From Bacteroidota bacterium (GTDB taxonomy: Bacteria > Bacteroidota > Bacteroidia > Chitinophagales > Chitinophagaceae), in contig JAEZDR010000168.1 of NCBI GenBank assembly GCA_023433265.1, positions 1 to 25,030 of the forward strand: a stretch of DNA of 25,030 nt. The letters are read 5' to 3'. Shown here piece after piece: positions 15,083 to 22,552 of the stretch. The first letter of the stretch is position 1, and each line of letters starts with the position of its first letter. The translations under genes and the position numbers were made by a program. The notes under the pieces are model-generated. The model did no database searches. It had not been told where the DNA came from and saw only the letters and a program-made list of their open reading frames with translations.

Positions 15083-16216
15083 TTAACGCTCCATAGCACG
15101 CATCCAGCGTTCAGGAATATCGTTAGTGGCTGCCACAAGGTAGTCTGACTGTGTACAGGCAATATACTTTCCATCTGGCAACTGCATCCACCACCTGCCG
15201 GTGCGTTTGCTTTGCAAAAAGGTAGCTTCCACTTCGGAGAACACCATCTTATACTGGTTGAAATTGTCCGTATCGGCGAAGGCTGCTTCTGTTTTTCCCT
15301 TGTGAATGCCATCCATCAGGTACCAAAGCATGTGGGATACCTGCTTTGCGGTGAGGCTATGAACATCTTGCTGAGGCAAGTAACCATAAATACCTATTGA
15401 GTTGGCTTTTGCACTCATACCGGCGTACTGCATGAGGCTGCAGGCTTCTTCGCCGTTAAAACCGTTGGGTGTTTCCCTGTTTGCCGGTGCATGGCTGCTC
15501 TGTATGGCCGAGATATCGAAACTGAAGAGCGATGCATTGCGCACAACCGGTTCCATTTCTTCTATCTTCTCTTTTACCTTACCTACCCTGTAACAATCAA
15601 ATCGCAGTTTATCGATTGTTTCCAACATATTAGGGTGTACAAAATAGCTTTGAAAACCTATGTGGTTGTAATGCCTAATGAAGTTGGGTTCGGTAGTAAG
15701 CATCTTCATTAAAAAGTTGTGTGCTGGCACGGTGCTTTCCCAGTTAATGTCGATCCGGGCATCCACTATGGCTGCTTCCACCACTTTCTGTTGCTGTACG
15801 TACACATCATACTGCGCAAGCGTAAGATCGTGCGAGCCGCCGATTACTACTACTTTTTTACCCAGTTCCACCATATCGGCGATTACCGTTTTGAGGGCAA
15901 CATAACTGTCCTGCAAGGTTGCGCCAATTTTCACGTTGCCAAGATCAGCAACATGAACGTTGGTATGCCACCGGTAGAGTGAATAAAACTCGCGGCGAAC
16001 AAGGTCGGCTGCTGAGTTAGCATTCCTGTTGTCAATGCCTGCACCCCTTGTTTCGTCGCAGCCCACAATTACGATATCGGCTTGTTCAAGTTCCGGAAAT
16101 GATTCTTCGTAAGCCTCGATATGGCTTCCAAGCTGGGTTTCAAGATATCCCTGATCGTCGGAGAGTTCATACTTGTTTACAGGTGTAAGAAAGTCCGTCA
16201 GGTTCAACGTATGCAT
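15083..16216 (-). CDS. Arginase/formimidoylglutamase-fold protein with altered metal site
   Basis: This 377-residue protein has the ureohydrolase fold, recognisable by three motifs that normally hold two manganese ions. GGSHD (126-130) keeps the His ligand (129). In DARID (152-156) both Asp are present, but the His between them is Arg154. In SFDISAI (232-238) the first Asp (234) is present, but the second is Ser236. Two of the six ligands are therefore missing, so two-metal hydrolysis of arginine or formimidoylglutamate looks unlikely in the standard form. The N-terminal 45 residues and the C-terminal segment after about 300 are longer than in plain arginases. It might be a pseudoenzyme, a one-metal enzyme or a structural partner. 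Databases often call this group formimidoylglutamase by homology. It is convergent with gldD and divergent from the BatD-like gene. Confidence 0.8.
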   Translation of the reverse strand: MHTLNLTDFLTPVNKYELSDDQGYLETQLGSHIEAYEESFPELEQADIVIVGCDETRGAGIDNRNANSAADLVRREFYSLYRWHTNVHVADLGNVKIGATLQDSYVALKTVIADMVELGKKVVVIGGSHDLTLAQYDVYVQQQKVVEAAIVDARIDINWESTVPAHNFLMKMLTTEPNFIRHYNHIGFQSYFVHPNMLETIDKLRFDCYRVGKVKEKIEEMEPVVRNASLFSFDISAIQSSHAPANRETPNGFNGEEACSLMQYAGMSAKANSIGIYGYLPQQDVHSLTAKQVSHMLWYLMDGIHKGKTEAAFADTDNFNQYKMVFSEVEATFLQSKRTGRWWMQLPDGKYIACTQSDYLVAATNDIPERWMRAMER

Positions 16217-16233
16217 CTACAGGGTTGTTTGGA

Positions 16234-16241
16234 CAAACATA
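16234..16241 (-). promoter_or_regulatory. Putative -7 box of the arginase-fold gene
   Basis: TATGTTTG on the minus strand matches TAnnTTTG exactly, 17 bases before the ATG at 16216. No good TTTG is visible at -33. Confidence 0.5.
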
Positions 16242-16319
16242 ACTAAAACTGCATTAAATGGAGACGATTTAGAACAAGCTGAAGTAAGATTTTTAGGCAG
16301 CCTGCCGGGAAGCTGCACT

Positions 16320-16327
16320 TATCTTTG
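16320..16327 (+). promoter_or_regulatory. Putative -7 box of the BatD-like gene
   Basis: TATCTTTG matches TAnnTTTG exactly, 8 bases before the ATG at 16336. That predicts a transcript with almost no leader. The -33 region has only a TTTT run. Confidence 0.5.
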
Positions 16328-16335
16328 TCCTGTTG

Positions 16336-18042
16336 ATGATTGCCAGTAAATTATACTTTACAATAGTTGCAGTAACGATGTTTTTTGCTGCAGCGGGGCA
16401 GGGCATGTTTAGCTTATCTGCGCCCCGCAAAGCCATAGCAGCTGATGAAGTTTTGCAGGTGAGTTATCATGTAGAGCGTGCAGAATCGGCTGATGACTTT
16501 AAGGAGCCCTCTTTTGAAGGATGGCAGGTGGTATCAGGCCCTTATTTTAATGAGCAAAAGGGCTACATCAACGGTGTATCCACCATAAAAAGCAGCTACA
16601 CTTTTTTACTTGCGCCGAGGCGCACCGGCACTTTGCTCGTGCCTGCCACAAGCATCATGCTGGATGGCAGGCGCGTCCAAAGCAATTCGCTCTCCATCAC
16701 GGTAGGCAGGAGCAGTGGTAAAACAGCCTCCACCGGTATGCTGGATGAGGACGCTGTACTGCAGCCCGGCGAGAACCCGGCGAAGGTGGTGAAAGAAAAC
16801 GTGTTTATGAAGGTAGAGGTAAGTAAACCGCAGGTATTTGTAGGCGAACCGGTACTGGTATCGTATAAACTTTACGTGGCGCTGCGGGGACAATCGAAGG
16901 TGGTAAGGCAGCCTTCGTTTGCAGGCGCTTCTGTAATAGAGATGACAACGGATGAATTGCCGGAGTACGAGGTTTTTAACGGGCGCAGGTATAAAGCGTT
17001 CCTGATAAGAAAGGTGCAATTGTATCCCCTGGAAGAAGGCAGGCTATTGCTGGAGCCCGCGATCGTTGAGAATGAGTTCCAATATTATGTTACCAACGAC
17101 ATTTATCCCAAGACCTATAAGAGCGAATTGAAAAACGACACATCAAGCATCAGGGTATTACCCCTGCCGGCGATAGTTACCGGTACAAAAGCTGTCGGTG
17201 ATTTTGATGTGAAGGTGAGCCTGAAGAAGACAAGTTTTGAAGTGAGGGAGAAAGGCATCTTTACCGTTGAGGTTTCCGGCCAGGGGAACTTTCAAAACAT
17301 TCAACCTTCATATACAGCAATAAAGCATCCGTTTGAAGTATTTGACGAAGTAGAAAAGACCGAACTGGACCGGTTGAGCTTTCCCGTAACAGGTAAAAAG
17401 ATTATAGAAGTTCCGTTTGTTGTACATGAAGTGGGCAGCTACAAACTACCTGCTGTTGAGATCAGGTATTTTAATCCTTACACATTAAAGTACATGGTGA
17501 AGACTACTAAAGAGTTGCCGGTTAACATAGTAGCTGCGAGCCCCGGCAAAAAACAGAAAGTTGAACACACCATCACAGCGAGCGACCAAACCAATTATAA
17601 ATATTTCTGGCTGGTACCTGCGCTTGCCCTGGTGGCGGGATTTATCTGGGCAAAGAGCTTCAGGCAAAAGAAAAAGGTTGTAACGGTAGCTGCAGTTATG
17701 CCTGTTAGAGAGGAAAGGCAGCAGTACTATCCGAACGACGTAGACTTTGATGTAAAGCTACTCAACACATCGCTGCCTGCGAATGTATTTGTAAACAAAA
17801 TAAAGACGGCTGTAGAGAGGGCCTTGCAAAACTGGCTGAGGAGTAAGCAGCATAGTTTTGAAAGCATGATGCAGTTATTGCGCGAGAATAACCCGTCGCT
17901 GCATGCGGAGGTAAGCAGCCTGATGCAGGAAGCGGACCACCTGCTCTATTCGGGCATTGCCAATGATGAGCATAAACAGCAACTCTTCACAAAGGCGGTT
18001 GCGGTAATAGATCAACTGAAAGTTCTTTACAAGACGGGTTAG
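16336..18042 (+). CDS. batD: BatD-like membrane-anchored protein
   Basis: This 568-residue protein has an N-terminal signal peptide (about 1-20). A large extracytoplasmic region follows, made of several beta-sandwich modules (SLSAPRKAIAADEVLQVSYH; VFMKVEVSKPQVFVGEPVLVSYKLY; VSLKKTSFEVREKGIFTVEV). Next are one transmembrane helix at about 422-441 and a cytoplasmic helical tail. This is the layout of BatD, first named for oxygen tolerance in Bacteroides, where it is encoded with batA, batB, batC and batE next to a MoxR ATPase. Here none of those partners is adjacent. The start is the ATG at 16336; a TTG three bases earlier is possible. Its stop overlaps the converging response-regulator stop by 4 bases. 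Family good, biochemical role unknown. Confidence 0.88.
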   Translation: MIASKLYFTIVAVTMFFAAAGQGMFSLSAPRKAIAADEVLQVSYHVERAESADDFKEPSFEGWQVVSGPYFNEQKGYINGVSTIKSSYTFLLAPRRTGTLLVPATSIMLDGRRVQSNSLSITVGRSSGKTASTGMLDEDAVLQPGENPAKVVKENVFMKVEVSKPQVFVGEPVLVSYKLYVALRGQSKVVRQPSFAGASVIEMTTDELPEYEVFNGRRYKAFLIRKVQLYPLEEGRLLLEPAIVENEFQYYVTNDIYPKTYKSELKNDTSSIRVLPLPAIVTGTKAVGDFDVKVSLKKTSFEVREKGIFTVEVSGQGNFQNIQPSYTAIKHPFEVFDEVEKTELDRLSFPVTGKKIIEVPFVVHEVGSYKLPAVEIRYFNPYTLKYMVKTTKELPVNIVAASPGKKQKVEHTITASDQTNYKYFWLVPALALVAGFIWAKSFRQKKKVVTVAAVMPVREERQQYYPNDVDFDVKLLNTSLPANVFVNKIKTAVERALQNWLRSKQHSFESMMQLLRENNPSLHAEVSSLMQEADHLLYSGIANDEHKQQLFTKAVAVIDQLKVLYKTG

Positions 18043-18743
18043 GCAGTGAACTTGTAGCCCACGCCCCGTATAGAGTGAAAATGTTTAGGGTCTTTACTAT
18101 CCTTTTCGAAATACTTCCTGAAGCTGAGAATGAAGTTGTCGATCGTCCTGGTAGTAGGATAAACATTGTAGCCCCAAACCATTTGCAGAATCTTTTCTCT
18201 TGCCACCACCTGGTTCTCGTTTTCAACGAGTAGCTTTAAGAGCATAGATTCCTTCTTACTCAGCTCAACATAACCACCGCTGAAAGTAACGGCTGTTTGT
18301 GCTTTGAAGTCTATTTTATTACCCCCGAATTCATAGTGGTCACCAACCGTTTCTTTATCCTGCAGCTTCTTGTTTTTGCTTACAAGCTTGTCTACACGCA
18401 ATAAAAATTCTTCCAGGTTGAAAGGTTTGGTCATGTAGTCGTCTGCACCTTTTTTAAGCCCCAGCACCCTATCGCTGCCTGCACCTTTTGCACTTACGAT
18501 GAGTATGGGTGTTTCGAGGTGCTTAAGCCTCACAGCCTCTACGATGCTGATGCCATCCATACCTGGCAGCATGAGGTCGAGCACTATCAGGTGGAAATAC
18601 TCTTCGTTGATGCACTTCATGGCCTCGGTTCCGGTGTATGCCGAAGTCACCGAATAGCCTTCTATCTCTAGATTCATCTTAATGGTTTCATGAAGATGTT
18701 CTTCATCTTCCACCAACAGTATGTTCGCTCTGCTTTCCTTCAT
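18039..18743 (-). CDS. OmpR/PhoB-family response regulator
   Basis: This 234-residue two-domain regulator has a receiver (about 5-120) with acidic Glu12-Asp13, phospho-acceptor Asp56 (VLDLMLP), Ser84 and Lys106 (TKPF). A winged-helix DNA-binding domain (about 140-234) follows: ELSKKESMLLKLLVEN, the recognition region TTRTIDNFILSFRKYF, and the terminal wing RGVGYKF. Phosphorylated, it should bind DNA as a dimer and control transcription. No histidine kinase is next to it. Instead it lies 25 bases downstream of paaZ on the same strand, which suggests one transcript. Its stop (TAA) overlaps the BatD-like gene's stop (TAG) in the four bases TTAG. Confidence 0.95.
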   Translation of the reverse strand: MKESRANILLVEDEEHLHETIKMNLEIEGYSVTSAYTGTEAMKCINEEYFHLIVLDLMLPGMDGISIVEAVRLKHLETPILIVSAKGAGSDRVLGLKKGADDYMTKPFNLEEFLLRVDKLVSKNKKLQDKETVGDHYEFGGNKIDFKAQTAVTFSGGYVELSKKESMLLKLLVENENQVVAREKILQMVWGYNVYPTTRTIDNFILSFRKYFEKDSKDPKHFHSIRGVGYKFTA

Positions 18744-18768
18744 CGTTTTATTTAGCTTGCCAAAGTTA

Positions 18769-20814
18769 CTATTGCTCGCGCATCTTCACCATCGTAAGGA
18801 TTGTGCTGACTGCGACGGTTTCATTGGTTTCATCATAAACCTCTACATGCCATTTCACAATTCCTTTGGCAATGTCTGAAGGCTCTCTCCTGTCCTGTTT
18901 TATTTTTTCTTTTACCGTAAGGCGTACACCAATAGTTGCCCCTGCATAAACTGGCTTGGTAAACCTGAGTTCGTCAATACCGTAGTTGAGTAGAACAGGA
19001 CCTTTCTTTCCATCAACAAAAAGACCGGCCGCTGCACTAAGAATGAAGTAGCCATGTGCTACAGGTTTTTCGAACAGGGTACCTTCCAGCGAAGTGTGGT
19101 CTACGTGGGCATAAAAATGGTCCCAGCTAAGGTTTGCGAAGTTTACAATATCGGCTTCAGTAACCGTACGTTTACCCGTAATGAGTGTATCACCCACATT
19201 TAGTTCTTCAAAATGCTTGCGGAAAGGATGCACTTCTGTTTCATTATGCTTCGCATTGGGCTGGTACACCTGCCCAATGGCTGTTATAACATCAGGAGAG
19301 CCCTGTATGGCAACGCGCTGCATGTAGTGCTTCACGCCGCGCACGCCGCCCATTTCCTCGCCATTACCGGCACGGCCGGGGCCGCCATGCACCAGCAAGG
19401 GCAGGGGTGAGCCATGGCCTGTACTTTCTTTGGCGCAGTCCCTGTCCAACACTAGGATTCTGCCATGATGCGTAGCAGCGCCTACAACAAAGTCGCGGGC
19501 AATGCGTTTGTCGTTCGTGACGATGCTGCATACGAGCGAGCCCTTACCCTTCTTAGCCAGCTTTTTAGCATCGTCCATTGAGCTATAAGGCATCAATGTG
19601 CTTACGGGACCGAAAGCTTCAACCTCATGTGGCTCGTTGTTTTGAAAAGGATTCTCATTCAACAGTAAAAGCGGGCTCATGAAGGCGCCTTTGTTTACGT
19701 CGGCGTCTATCACCTCAACGCTGTCAAGCGAGCCGTAAATAACTTGAGACGATGCAAGTAGCTTTTGCACTTGTTCCATCACCTCTTCTTTCTGGCCTTT
19801 ACCAGCGAGTGCACCCATTCTTACTTTTTCGTTCAGGGGGCTTCCGATGGTGGTTTGAGCAAGCGCTTTACCTAATGCGATCTTTACATCTTCTATTTTA
19901 TTCTCAGGAACAAAAATTCTGCGGATAGCCGTACACTTCTGCCCGGCCTTTACCGTCATTTCCTTTCTTACCTCTTTGATGAAGATGTCCCACTCCGGCA
20001 TATCGGGCGTAACATCAGTGCCAAGGACTATGCAATTGAGGCTGTCTGCCTCCATATTGAAACTTACGTTTTCGCTAAGCACTTTAGGATGGCTCTTGAG
20101 CATGTGCCCTGTGTAGGCAGAGCCGGTGAAGGTGATGGTGTCCTCGCTGCGCACGTGGTCGAGCATATCGCCTGCAGAACCGCATACAAGTTGTAAAGCA
20201 CCGTTGGGCAAGATGCCGGAATTATGAATTTCCCTAACGACAGCCTCTGTGAGGAAGCTGGTGATTGTAGCGGGCTTTACAATGGCCGGAACACCTGCCA
20301 GCAGGTTTACTGCTATTTTCTCCAGCATGCCCCACACGGGAAAGTTGAAAGCGTTAATATGAATGGCGATACCTTCCTTGGGTACTAATAAATGGTGGCC
20401 CATGAACGAGCCCCCTTTACTCAGTTGATGGGTTTCTCCGTCGAGGCAATAAGGTAAATCAGGAAACTTACGGCGGAGGGATGCGTAGGCAAAAAGGTTT
20501 CCTATGCCGCCTTCAATGTCTATCCAGCTATCGCCTTTTGTGGCGCCGGTCATATAGCTTACCTCGTAAAACTTATCGAGATGATTGCGCAGGTGTAACG
20601 CAAGTGCACGTAGCATAAGCCCACGTTCCTGGAAAGTCATTTTACTTAGCTTATCGCCCCCTACTGACCGTCCATATTGCAATATGTCGCCATAGTTCAG
20701 CCCTTTAGTGGAAGCGTAAGCAACAGTATCGCCATTCCAGGCATTAAGCAAGGGCTGACCTTCACCATCGCCTGTAATCCATTTACCCAGTATATAGTTC
20801 TCAAGTTTTTTCAT
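18769..20814 (-). CDS. paaZ: Bifunctional PaaZ: oxepin-CoA hydrolase / aldehyde dehydrogenase
   Basis: This 681-residue protein has the same length as E. coli PaaZ and both of its modules. The N-terminal aldehyde dehydrogenase (about 1-510) has the NFPVWGM segment, catalytic Glu255 and nucleophile Cys294 (AGQKCTA). The C-terminal MaoC-type hydratase (about 520-681) has Asp565 and His570 (WDHFYAH) and the VAHGYFILS motif. PaaZ hydrolytically opens the oxepin-CoA ring made from phenylacetyl-CoA and oxidises the resulting aldehyde with NADP+. The other paa genes are not in this window, so they lie elsewhere or are absent. A response-regulator gene follows closely. The start at 20814 gives the normal N-terminus (MKKLENYILGKW). 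Confidence 0.96.
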   Translation of the reverse strand: MKKLENYILGKWITGDGEGQPLLNAWNGDTVAYASTKGLNYGDILQYGRSVGGDKLSKMTFQERGLMLRALALHLRNHLDKFYEVSYMTGATKGDSWIDIEGGIGNLFAYASLRRKFPDLPYCLDGETHQLSKGGSFMGHHLLVPKEGIAIHINAFNFPVWGMLEKIAVNLLAGVPAIVKPATITSFLTEAVVREIHNSGILPNGALQLVCGSAGDMLDHVRSEDTITFTGSAYTGHMLKSHPKVLSENVSFNMEADSLNCIVLGTDVTPDMPEWDIFIKEVRKEMTVKAGQKCTAIRRIFVPENKIEDVKIALGKALAQTTIGSPLNEKVRMGALAGKGQKEEVMEQVQKLLASSQVIYGSLDSVEVIDADVNKGAFMSPLLLLNENPFQNNEPHEVEAFGPVSTLMPYSSMDDAKKLAKKGKGSLVCSIVTNDKRIARDFVVGAATHHGRILVLDRDCAKESTGHGSPLPLLVHGGPGRAGNGEEMGGVRGVKHYMQRVAIQGSPDVITAIGQVYQPNAKHNETEVHPFRKHFEELNVGDTLITGKRTVTEADIVNFANLSWDHFYAHVDHTSLEGTLFEKPVAHGYFILSAAAGLFVDGKKGPVLLNYGIDELRFTKPVYAGATIGVRLTVKEKIKQDRREPSDIAKGIVKWHVEVYDETNETVAVSTILTMVKMREQ

Positions 20815-20997
20815 GATGCAAGCGTGAAAATAGTTTTGAAGGGGGCAAGTTAATCTAAAACCGAAATTCTATGGAAATCAGGGAGGTAAAATCAAATGTT
20901 GTCTTTTTGGCGGGGTATTCACAAATGGAAGCACAAAGGGTTATGTGGCTGGCATGATTTTCTCGATTACCGGTACATCTACACAACTTTTATCATT

Positions 20998-21450
20998 ATG
21001 AACAGAATTTATTTGGTATTTGCAGCAGCAACATTGTTTGCTTCGTGTAGCAATACCCAACGCGAAGAAAAGCTTAAGCTGGAAGCTAAACAAACCGTTA
21101 TTGACTCAATTAACAGGGACGCAGAAATAAAAGCATTAGCTGCGGAAAAAGCCCGTGTTGATACGGTTTTCGTACCTGTTGTAGTTGAAAAGCAGGTAAT
21201 TAAACCGCTTGTAAAACAAACATCCCCTAAAGTTGCAACTGAGCCTGCAGCACAGACTACAGAAAAAAAGAAGGGCTGGAGCAATACAGCTAAAGGCGCA
21301 GTAATAGGCGGCGTAGTAGGTGCCGGCACAGGCATCGCTGTCTCTAAAGACAAAGTGAAAGGTGGGGTTATAGGTGCAGCAGTAGGAGCAGGAGCGGGCG
21401 CAGGCATAGGCGCAATAATAGACGGCAAACAGAAGAAGCAACAACAATAA
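20998..21450 (+). CDS. Second glycine-zipper lipoprotein
   Basis: I place the start at the ATG at 20998; the longer open frame from 20896 would put the signal peptide in the middle. The 150-residue protein has a lipobox FASC (Cys17) and a charged helical region (about 20-60, EEKLKLEAKQTVID). A Val/Pro/Lys-rich linker leads to the block KKGWSNTAKGAVIG (from about 91) and a glycine zipper (GGVVGAGTGIAV and GGVIGAAVGAGAGAGIG), ending in a Lys/Gln tail. It shares this architecture with the protein at 7134, including the KKGWS--AKGA start of the zipper block. A membrane-inserted envelope role is likely; no enzyme activity is expected. A strong terminator follows at 21474. Confidence 0.85.
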   Translation: MNRIYLVFAAATLFASCSNTQREEKLKLEAKQTVIDSINRDAEIKALAAEKARVDTVFVPVVVEKQVIKPLVKQTSPKVATEPAAQTTEKKKGWSNTAKGAVIGGVVGAGTGIAVSKDKVKGGVIGAAVGAGAGAGIGAIIDGKQKKQQQ

Positions 21451-21473
21451 TTAAGGCGAAAGCATTAAAACTT

Positions 21474-21499
21474 AAAAGGCCCTTAGAGGGCCTTTTTTT
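21474..21499. terminator. Rho-independent terminator between converging genes
   Basis: AAAAGGCCC and GGGCCTTTT pair over nine bases around a 5-base loop (the stem can extend to GGCCCT/AGGGCC). It is followed by T residues on the + strand and by a T-run on the - strand, so it can serve both the lipoprotein gene and the VOC gene. Confidence 0.9.
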
Positions 21500-21522
21500 A
21501 TTGGAAAGGTGAGTGAGCGGGT

Positions 21523-21960
21523 TTAAACTTTGCCTTTGTGCCTTGCATCGTAATCTATCATCCATTCGATGCCGAACCTATCCCTGAACATGCCGAAGTA
21601 AGACCCCCATGGGCTGTCACCTATGGGAAATTCGACAGAGCCACCGGCTGAGAGGCCTTCGAAAAGTTGGTCAGCTTCTTCTTTAGTTGCTGTGCCTATT
21701 GATATTTTTGAACGGTGTTCGTTTTCATTCACACGTCCCATGCTTTCTGGAACGTCGTTACCCATAAGCACATTAGGCCCGATAGGTAAGGCGATGTGCA
21801 TGATTTTATTGGCTTCAGCTTCCGAAACAGGATTCTCCGGACAGGCGAAATCCTGGAAGCGGACGACGTTCGCAAACTCGCCACCAAAGACTGACTTGTA
21901 AAAATTGAAAGCTTCTTCTGCATTTCCATTGAAGTTGATGTAGGGATTGATAAGTGCCAT
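21523..21960 (-). CDS. VOC/PhnB-like (glyoxalase-fold) protein
   Basis: This 145-residue protein starts at MALINPYINFNGNAEEAF. The open frame extends upstream to 22197, but that part overlaps the fluC promoter and has no conserved content. It has two beta-alpha-beta-beta-beta halves of the vicinal oxygen chelate fold, with the PhnB-type signatures NAEEAFNFYKSVFGGEF (12-28) and YFGMFRDRFGIEWMIDY near the end. Members of this group act as metal-dependent lyases, dioxygenases or resistance proteins, and many have unknown substrates. It is not possible to name one here. A -7 box lies 17 bases before the ATG, and the gene converges with the glycine-zipper lipoprotein gene. Confidence 0.88.
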   Translation of the reverse strand: MALINPYINFNGNAEEAFNFYKSVFGGEFANVVRFQDFACPENPVSEAEANKIMHIALPIGPNVLMGNDVPESMGRVNENEHRSKISIGTATKEEADQLFEGLSAGGSVEFPIGDSPWGSYFGMFRDRFGIEWMIDYDARHKGKV

Positions 21961-21977
21961 ATCTGTGTTCTTTAGGC

Positions 21978-21985
21978 CAAAAGTA
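21978..21985 (-). promoter_or_regulatory. Putative -7 box of the VOC gene
   Basis: TACTTTTG on the minus strand fits TAnnTTTG exactly and ends 17 bases before the ATG at 21960. Confidence 0.45.
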
Positions 21986-22075
21986 AAGGGAAGACTGCGC
22001 GCAGGCCGGGTGCTTTGCGACAGAGATGAGGGTGTTTGCGTCACTGGTTTTAGCTTCCTGGTTTGTATAAACTCT

Positions 22076-22106
22076 TTTGAATTGCTGAGAATTACCTTGA
22101 GATTTG
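22076..22106 (+). promoter_or_regulatory. Likely promoter of crcB/fluC
   Basis: TTTG (22076-22079), a 19-base spacer and GAGATTTG (22099-22106) fit TTTG-N19-TAnnTTTG with one mismatch. The ATG follows after only 5 bases, so transcription would start at about the start codon. Confidence 0.5.
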
Positions 22107-22111
22107 CAGTG

Positions 22112-22494
22112 ATGATCAAACTGATACTTCTTGTTTGCCTGGGTGGTGCTGCCGGTTCATTGCTAAGGTTTGGCGCAAACGAGGTCCTTGCTAACACTAT
22201 CCTTCAAACTACCCCGTTGCGACATTTGTAGTAAATATGGCTGGATGTTTCCTGATAGGGATATTTTATGCACTCTCAGAAAAGTATGGTTGGTTTGATG
22301 CGCAATGGAGGGTGCTACTGATAACAGGTTTTTGCGGAGGCCTGACAACCTTTTCTGCCTTTGCCTATGAAAACCTCAGATTGATACAGCAGGGAAACTA
22401 TTTCCTTTTTGTTGCGTACAGCCTCGGAAGCATTGTACTATCGTTGCTGGCCTTAGTAGGTGCAATTTGCCTGGCGAAGGCCTTCCTGGGTTAG
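22112..22494 (+). pseudogene. crcB: Fluoride channel CrcB/FluC, interrupted by a one-base frameshift
   Basis: Two frames together make one FluC protein. The first, from the ATG at 22112, gives MIKLILLVCLGGAAGSLLRF and then runs into TAG at 22229. The second continues with PVATFVVNMAGCFLIG, the FluC pore segment with its conserved Asn, and goes on to CGGLTTFSAFAYE (the conserved GG.TTFS motif with the pore phenylalanine) and a last membrane helix, stopping at 22494. Adding one C to the CCCC run at 22212-22215 joins the frames into a 127-residue protein, the normal length for a fluoride exporter that protects against cytoplasmic fluoride. The break may be a true mutation or a sequencing error. 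The second part has an internal ATG at 22237 but would lack the first helix. Confidence 0.87.
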
Positions 22495-22517
22495 TATGTC
22501 ATAGGTCCGGATGGTGT

Positions 22518-22525
22518 TAGCTTTG
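22518..22525 (+). promoter_or_regulatory. Putative -7 box of the cation/proton antiporter gene
   Basis: TAGCTTTG fits TAnnTTTG exactly and lies 27 bases before the ATG at 22553. The -33 region has no clear TTTG. Confidence 0.4.
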
Positions 22526-22552
22526 TAATCCGTATTTTGCGTGCCTCGATCT

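Noticed and set aside
21961..22111. A fluoride riboswitch before crcB
   Set aside because: I looked for the conserved GATGG core and pseudoknot partners and did not find a convincing set. The likely promoter is too close to the ATG to leave room for a riboswitch.
21961..22197. N-terminal extension of the VOC protein by 79 residues
   Set aside because: The extension has no conserved content and overlaps the fluC promoter and start. The normal VOC start and a -7 box fit the ATG at 21960.
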